Of a stretch of DNA of 64,000 bases, positions 58,316-64,000 are shown one piece after another. The position numbers and the translations under genes are program-made. The first letter of the stretch is position 1. Each line of letters begins with the position of its first letter. Location of the stretch: positions 56,172,001 to 56,236,000 of the forward strand of contig CM114271.1 of NCBI GenBank assembly GCA_050084515.1. Direction: 5' to 3'. This stretch comes from Blasia pusilla (lineage: Eukaryota; Marchantiophyta; Marchantiopsida; Blasiales). The notes beneath the pieces are model-generated. The model was given only the letters and a program-made list of their open reading frames with translations, did not search any database and had not been told where the DNA came from.

Positions 58316-60738
58316 CTCTCTAATAAGTTCTCCTTTTTCAATACAAAATTATGATGTACACTCTCCATTCTCTCACGATAGGTATCACAAATGGAAGTGC
58401 CGAGGCGATCACTTCTTCGTAACATCGGACCCCAAAATTTTAACTATAAAATCCCTATAAACTATTTTACGCTTGTACACGAGGAAGATAGCACAACTAG
58501 TGTTAAACCCTACTTGACCAGGCCTATTGACATCCATGGATCGCTATATAAGGACATACAAAGTACAATCCCATTTCCTTCCATATGTGACGATAGGAAG
58601 AATCACCGGAGTTGGAGATTGCATGACCTGGTTCATGAACGCCTCCCCAAAGTGATAAACTAAATAGCGAGTGAATCAGTGCCTATCTACAAAGAGTACC
58701 TTGACATGGTAAGGATTGAGGAAAGGAAAGTCGGGCACAGCTCGTGCTCCACCCCTATCCATGCTTGACAGACATTCTCTACTCTCCTCAAGAATGGGTT
58801 TTGGCGGAGTTATTCTCCCAAGAGGGGTAATCCACTCTCATGAAGAAAGTAACAAGCCAAAACATTTGCTATTTTAGTATGACTAAACTCCTCTACAGTG
58901 ACAAACCTCTCATCCCCACACACACACACACCACACTCTAGAAACCTCTCGAAGAATAGACCATGGGCAAGTTACTCTCCCAAGAGGGGTGATCCACTCT
59001 CATTGGAAGAGCAAGCAATCCCAAAGCCATACACTCAAGAGAGACACGAGAGACTCAAGATGTGGAATAGAAGGTGATGAACCCTTGAAGGTCCCTTGTA
59101 ATGTCTAAGTGTTTCTTATTTACAGTCAATTGTAGAGTTCGATCCCCAAGAGGATCATTGTTGGATGAAAAGAGAGTATAAAGTGATGATTATGTTGTAA
59201 AAGTGTAATTGATTATGTAATTCAATTGTAGTATTCCAGTATCAACTTCCGATCCTTCTTAGTACCTATGTTTTCTTCTTCAATTCTCTCGAGTGGAGTT
59301 TAAAGGACGCTCAAGCAATTTTTTCTCTCATCATCTCGGAACCTCACAGAGACCTCAAGAATAAAGCGAACTTCTCCTACTTTCGGAACTCAATCCGTTG
59401 GGGCAGGTTACTCTCTGTCAAACAGATTTCATACAACTTTATATTGATTATTCCATTGATGAGAAAGGTTACTTTGATTCACTCTTCACTCAGACCCAAA
59501 AGAATGTTGAGACATAAGCATCGCACATCAGAATGAATGAATGAATGCTTTACTACTCCATCAAGAATTGGAAGACTTCAAAGTATCTACAAGCTCGAGA
59601 GGGTACAACTCTCTTGCTCGGACCATTCCTACAGCATAAGGACGTCATGAGCGAATGATGATAATAGCTTCTGTCCTGTTTCTTAAATATTCTCGAGAGT
59701 AGAATCGTTTCTATGATCCGAAGCGTTCTTGATGAAGTTGGTGTCTTTTCAATATCTGTAACTACCTAGATCTATGGTTCTCTTAGTTTTTTTCTACGAT
59801 CCCTATGAATCCGCGGTACAAAACTGTTCTAACTACCAATTTGATACAAAGGGTCGCGCCCTTTCCTAGTCTAATTGTTTAAACTATGTGTCGGTTCGAA
59901 TCTCAATCATGCTGAGCTTCGCTGCGCTAAATTTTCGGAGGACGAAGTTCTTCCTTCTTCTTCGTGCTTCGTGCTTCACTCTTCGTGTTTCGCTCAAGAG
60001 CAAAGTACTTCGTATATAGAGCTTCGTTGAGCTTCGTTAGACTTTGTTAAGCTTCCCTGGGCTTCGTTGAGCTTCGCGTTGAGCCTTTATACTTCTTTAC
60101 AGCTTTTGACTCTCCTCTAAGGCAAATCCTTGATCTTCATCTCTCTGCCTTGTCTTAGGAGCTTGGTGATTCACTTATTCTTCTTCATAATAATAGATAA
60201 TCATAATCAAAATCATAATATACAAGAGTCTTCGTTGAATAAAATGATATATTCTTCAAGATTACAAAATTGTGGGTATCACATCCCTCCTCTTTATATA
60301 CTCACAAGGGATCCACAAGAGTACGAAATAGAGCTTATCTTATCTTGTGCCACATGGCTTCCTCTCAAGGCTTAGCCAATCACATTTTGACACAAGTAGA
60401 TTTCCTCTTATCTCTTCATAATATGCTTTTTTTATCCACATGATATTTTCCAAATTACCCCAACTAACCTTGCCACCAACCAAGACTACTTTTGCTTTTC
60501 ATTAAAGCAACTACTTTACTTTTATAAAGTCATCTTTTATTTATTACCTCCTTTTCCTAAAGTTGGGCCCGCATAAAAGAGGCACCATAAAGAGGTTTAA
60601 ACATTAGAATCTCTTTTTCTAAGCCAATTTACTTAATACTAATGAAACTCTGTCTAACACTTAATGACGAAGGAGTTTACACACTGGTTGATTTTACTAT
60701 ACGACACCGTCCCATCTACGTTCGGAAGATGACATGGC
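58316..60738. other. Unrelated sequence replacing the RT-integrase core of element D
   Basis: No homology to the element is seen here. A frame at 58,391-58,663 (plus) is open for 90 codons but unrecognised. The phrase TCTCCCAAGAGGGG with GATCCACTCTCAT or close variants occurs at 58,816 and 58,978. A (CA)n tract lies at 58,915-58,931. Between 59,919 and 60,090 the word GCTTCG recurs many times (GAGCTTCGTT and variants). The origin and boundaries are unknown. Confidence 0.45.
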
Positions 60739-60740
60739 GC

Positions 60741-61165
60741 TCAATTGCGCACAGGAGTAGGCATGGCATACCGATCTGACCTCGTCTGTCGGTTGATAAG
60801 ACGGTAATCTCCACACATCCACCTATCCGTCCAATTGCCATTCATATCCTTCTTCGCCGGCATGACTGTGGCACATGCATACTCCCCATGTGATAACTCC
60901 ACAAGTCCTGCCTCCAACAAGTCTTGACTCCTGCTGTGAATCAAGGCTCCCTCCATATTAGAATACTTGTAGGGTCGACGAAAGATCGGCGTATCACTAG
61001 CCAACTCAATCCGTATCCCGGGACCCTTCAGCGTACCCAAATCTCTCATACTGAAGGCAAAACAACTGACATGCCCTCTCAAAAACCTATGAACTCGCCG
61101 TCGCTCTCCTCCTATCAACTTGAGACCTATCACAGGCTCCCAAGTCTCCATGGTGACCTCACTCG
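60741..61165 (-). pseudogene. Element D reverse transcriptase, N-terminal part
   Basis: The minus strand begins at [15 protein letters not shown], then LGTLKGPGIRIELASDTPIF, VELSHGEYACATVMPAKKD, MCGDYRLINRQT and DRYAMPTP, where homology stops. This is the fingers region only; the catalytic loop is missing. Confidence 0.8.
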
Positions 61166-62410
61166 GAGAGGACGCAACCTCCGGCTTTGGTTGCTATGTA
61201 GCAACCCTAGCCATCTCATAATGACCACTCCACTCTGACCTCCTACACCATGTTCCACATCCGAAAAATGAACATGTGCTACTCTAGCCGCCTTTGCACT
61301 CTCTGCTCGAACGACGTCCCAGGAAGTCCATGGGTGCGTATCTCTCCTCGTCTCGCCCCGAGCCAATGCCTGTACAGACCCTGTAGGCAATGGTCCAACT
61401 CGTGGACGTGACGGCATGGATGACACTCGCATCCGTGTCTGCTCAGCCATACCTAAGCTGACAATCTATGTGAGATAGTTGAGGGCCATCGCCTACCCCA
61501 ACACCTGTCTCCGTGATGCCTCAGTCATCCCTGGCACCGCCGTAGTACCAGTAGTGAACCCCATGGCGCGCTCGCGCTCATCTGCTGTAGGCTCCTCCAA
61601 TGCTCTAGTCACCTCATCCCAAATCATGTCTGGCCCTTCTTGATGAAAGGCATAGGATGCTGGGAAGCTCACCAACGTAGGTAAGGCTGCCCTCAACTCC
61701 CCCACGCTATTGGCCATCGCCAACGGTGGTCTATCATCCCATGTCACCACCAGAGATCGATGCCCTGAGCCCAAACTAGCATCCACTATGAGATGTGGTG
61801 CTCTCTGGACTCCACCGTATGTTCTACTCAGTACCTCTGATGGTATCAGGTTCGTCCACCACAGTCGTGGACGATGGGCACGTGACCCAACTCTCGCTGC
61901 ATCTAACAACACAGCAGGTCCCAACCACGACCTCACCTAATGTACACTCGTCATCACACGTGCACGAGTGTCTCCTAACAATGGCACATTCTCCAAAATG
62001 TACGCTCGAGAACATATCTGACTCTCCTGCAAGTGTCGTAATACTCGCAACATCTCCCAAAACATCCCTGACCTCGGATCCTGCAATCCAAATCCTTGGC
62101 CAGCTGATGAATGACCCTTACATGGCCATCCAGCAATCACCAAATGAATGGTGCCAACTCTATCCAGATCCTGCGCCCCCACCAAAGAGATATTGGCGGG
62201 TAGCGTCGGCGATATCCCGTCATCTGCAGTACCGGCAACAACTCAGGATACCTCTGGACCAATCTCGCCACGTGACGTAATGATACTCGCCGCGCGGTCT
62301 CATCTCTCTCCACATAAAGGTACTGATGCACCCGTATGCCCTTTGCAATAGTGCGACCAATCGGGTGCTAATCCCTCGAAGAGATCTAACACCTAACACC
62401 CTCCTCAGGC
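61166..62410 (-). pseudogene. Element D C5-cytosine DNA methyltransferase
   Basis: This is the best-preserved copy around the active site. On the minus strand, motif I is damaged by single-base changes near 62,390-62,320, but YGCIS and the ERDET region are readable. Motif IV is HLVIAGWPCKGHSSAGQG, with the catalytic Cys codon at 62,122-62,120, followed by LQDPRSGMFWEMLRVLRHL. Motif VI is AYILENVPLLGDTRARVM, about 62,010-61,957. Motif VIII is AARVGSRAHRPRLWWTNL, about 61,900-61,850. Motif X is RRQVLGQAMDLNYLTWI, spanning a frame change near 61,490. The His/Arg/Trp block and the FTTGTTAVPGMTE segment before motif X are shared with C. Function as in element A. Confidence 0.87.
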
Positions 62411-63349
62411 CGCCACACACAGTGTGGTATCTAGTGGGGTCATCGTCTCCACTCCAAGAGCCCGATCGCCACGTGACTCTCGCTGCTCTGGGATAAAAAC
62501 ATGACTCCACGCCTGCCTCACGAGGTCGTCGGCACTCCTCTTTAGCTCCCGAGTCGTACCCCACAATGGTGAAGAGGCATCGCCAACATGGGAAGAGACA
62601 CCCGCCATGGCCTGTGTCTCCGTGGGACTATCCGCTACTGGGACATCCTTCGCATGTCGTTCCTCCAACAACTCTCCTGGCCGGCTAACACTACCTGTGA
62701 AAGCGCCAACTGGTCTGAACTCGCCTCGTGATCGACCACCTCGTCCTGCAAACTGCACGGGTAACTGACTCATTCGGCCGTCACCTGACCGCCATCCTCG
62801 CCGATAAGCAACGGTCTCCTCCCAGAAGTCAAGGATGAATCCTAGGGGATATAACACTATACTCCCCACCAACACATCATACGACTCAGCTGGTATCGTA
62901 ATTGCACGTGTGTGCACCATAGCACTAGCCATTGCATGCTCTCGCTCGACTCTCACAACAATCTCCTGTCGAGTCATATACTGAGTGGGTGATACGCCCC
63001 CAATCGAGGTCTGTTTCTGGAAGGGACAAGGCTCAATGTCGGCCTTCCGTAACCCCAACGCTAAACACGCCGCCTTCCCTAACATCAAGGGTTGCGCTCC
63101 CGAATCAAGTAGGACGCGCTGCAGGTGGTATACCGTCCCTGTTGGACTAACCAAGCAAGATACTCCAGCTCGGTTATCCAATAACACTACTGCAGGTGTC
63201 ACCCCTGCTCGCTCTATGGCCGGTCGAGCTGGCATATCTACCAACTTCGCCGCCGCCGCATGCCATGACTCTGTGGGGAACGTCCCTTGCACCGGCTCTA
63301 AGGGCAAGTCCACCACCTCCTCAACTACCTCTGAACAAGAAGTAGTCAT
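62411..63349 (-). pseudogene. Element D protease and linker
   Basis: An open minus-strand frame: VDMPARPAIERAG linker, active site VLLDSGAQPLMLGKAAC (about 63,115-63,065), then SPTQYMTRQEIVVRVE and SYDVLVGSIVLYPLGFILD, and a linker with the PGELLEERHAKDVPVADS and FIPEQRESRGDRALGVE segments leading to the methyltransferase. The 314-codon frame runs from 63,349 to 62,405 without a stop. A TGA at about 63,352 separates it from the preceding gag frame, where C reads through (CERGEMTTS). Confidence 0.8.
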
Positions 63350-63352
63350 CTC

Positions 63353-64000
63353 TCAATGCTCACAAAATGTGGCGGCCAACCGAAACACCTCAGCTGGTCC
63401 AACTCCCAACGTCGCCAACTCTATGGCGGAAAATAGCGGAGTTTGACTCACTCTAGTGGCCACCTCCAACACTATAGTCGACACTGACTCCACTCGAGCC
63501 GGCATAGGAGTTGTCACTCCAACTCCTCGTGACGTCGACGTAGGTGCCTGAACTGTAGGCACCGATGGTCGTCGAGGCACCATCGATGGTGTGTGTAGTG
63601 CCTCCGACAATGTGAACGACTGTGGAACCCTCGCCTGCCGCCCATCAGTCCCCTCTGGTGGGTCAATCTCAACTCCACCTCTCGATGGCTTGGTGCCTCT
63701 CGCAGCACCCCGAGTCACCACTGCAGCTGCCTCAACCTGGGCTGCACTACACATGAATCCCATATTGGAGAGATCCTCACCCGGGTCAGGGTAAGAGGTA
63801 GAGACTGGAGTCACACTAGCTGCTCGCAGCTCCGTGCCTTCCCTAAGCTGCATCATCGTCATGGCAGCAATCCTCTACTCCAACTGATCGATGCGTGAGA
63901 GAAGCGCCGGCTCTGGTGCTCCTGCTCCATCTCCTTTGGCTGGTGGTGGTCCTCTACCACCACGTCCAGGAAGAACTCCCCAACCTCCTCGAGGACGACT
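63353..64000 (-). pseudogene. gag: Element D gag C-terminal part and linker, cut by the window edge
   Basis: The minus-strand frame contains the block MTMMQLREGTELRAASVTP, preceded by the coiled-coil remnant and a Pro/Gly/Arg-rich part at the edge, then VEIDPPEGTDGRQARVPQSF and LFSAIELATLGVGPAEVFRL. It is almost identical to C at 52,800-52,220. The zinc knuckles would lie beyond 64,000. Confidence 0.7.

Larger units (their letters stand above)
57236..64000 (-). mobile_element. Element D: methyltransferase-bearing gypsy element, 3' part, runs off the window
   Basis: On the minus strand, from the right edge: gag C-terminus, protease, methyltransferase, the first RT blocks, then 2.4 kb of unrelated sequence in place of the RT core, RNase H and most of integrase, then the integrase C-terminus with PHD finger, polypurine tract, and terminal repeat B1-A2-B2. 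It is inserted in the copia 3' LTR. Its 5' end and target duplication lie outside. Coding similarity to C is very high, with single-base frame changes at different places in the two copies. Confidence 0.85.

Noticed and set aside
58128-58460. Plus-strand frames over the PHD region of element D
   Set aside because: They overlap the convincing minus-strand integrase C-terminus and have no domain.
1-64000. CRISPR arrays, bacterial operons, rRNA or tRNA genes
   Set aside because: Nothing of the kind was found; gene structure, intron type and repeats are those of a plant nuclear genome. A covariance-model scan could still find a tRNA missed by eye.

Overview
The window is nuclear DNA of a streptophyte plant, most likely a land plant. 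The lineage (bryophyte, lycophyte, fern or other) cannot be fixed from the sequence. The evidence is two spliced host genes with plant-specific architecture, telo-box motifs (AAACCCTAA) upstream of both, a copia element with the usual initiator-tRNA-Met primer site, and long AT-rich repeat-filled intergenic DNA.

Host genes. (1) eIF4B, two exons, 35,411-37,131. (2) A plastid-type 16S rRNA dimethyladenosine transferase (PFC1-like), ten exons, 41,759-46,354, every junction GT-AG and in phase. Weaker candidates are an exon resembling the zf-XS/XS region of SGS3-family RNA-silencing proteins (924-1,400), an unrecognised two-exon reading frame (8,055-8,671), an unrecognised 216-codon frame (33,508-32,858, minus) and a short hydrophobic frame (47,132-47,335).

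The rest is dominated by one unusual retrotransposon group. Four remnants of a Ty3/gypsy-type element are present: A (13,422-24,654, plus), B (28,200-31,620, decayed and rearranged), C (49,829-55,797, minus) and D (57,236 to beyond the right edge, minus). Their order is gag (two CCHC knuckles), aspartic protease, a complete non-permuted C5-cytosine DNA methyltransferase, reverse transcriptase/RNase H, DDE integrase and a PHD finger at the integrase C-terminus. The element would thus carry both a DNA-methylation writer and a probable histone-tail reader. Methyltransferases inside retrotransposons are, to my knowledge, described only from charophyte algae and dinoflagellates.

The ends are also unusual. 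Segment 'A' (starts TGTC) stands at the 5' end just before a primer site. Segment 'B' (ends GACA) stands just after the polypurine tract. Two copies end B-A-B and one ends in B alone, with the start (A) and end (B) of that copy abutting a 5-bp target duplication. This resembles split direct repeats or a permuted LTR. The primer site is no tRNA complement: it matches the element's own predicted mRNA 5' end (11 and 14 nt in two diverged copies), so self-priming is predicted.

Layout: 0-13 kb, copia relic, candidate exons and AT-rich DNA; 13.4-24.7 kb, element A, whose RT holds a 549-bp tandem duplication and a 1,232-bp foldback insertion; 24.7-26.4 kb, relatives of the foldback; 27.2-27.6 kb, MITE-like hairpin DNA; 28.2-31.6 kb, element B; 32.9-33.5 kb, unknown frame; 34.8-46.4 kb, host genes; 47.5-57.2 kb, a Ty1/copia element split by C in its RT and by D in its 3' LTR; 57.2-64 kb, element D. 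All element reading frames carry stops or frameshifts, so none of these copies is autonomous as it stands.
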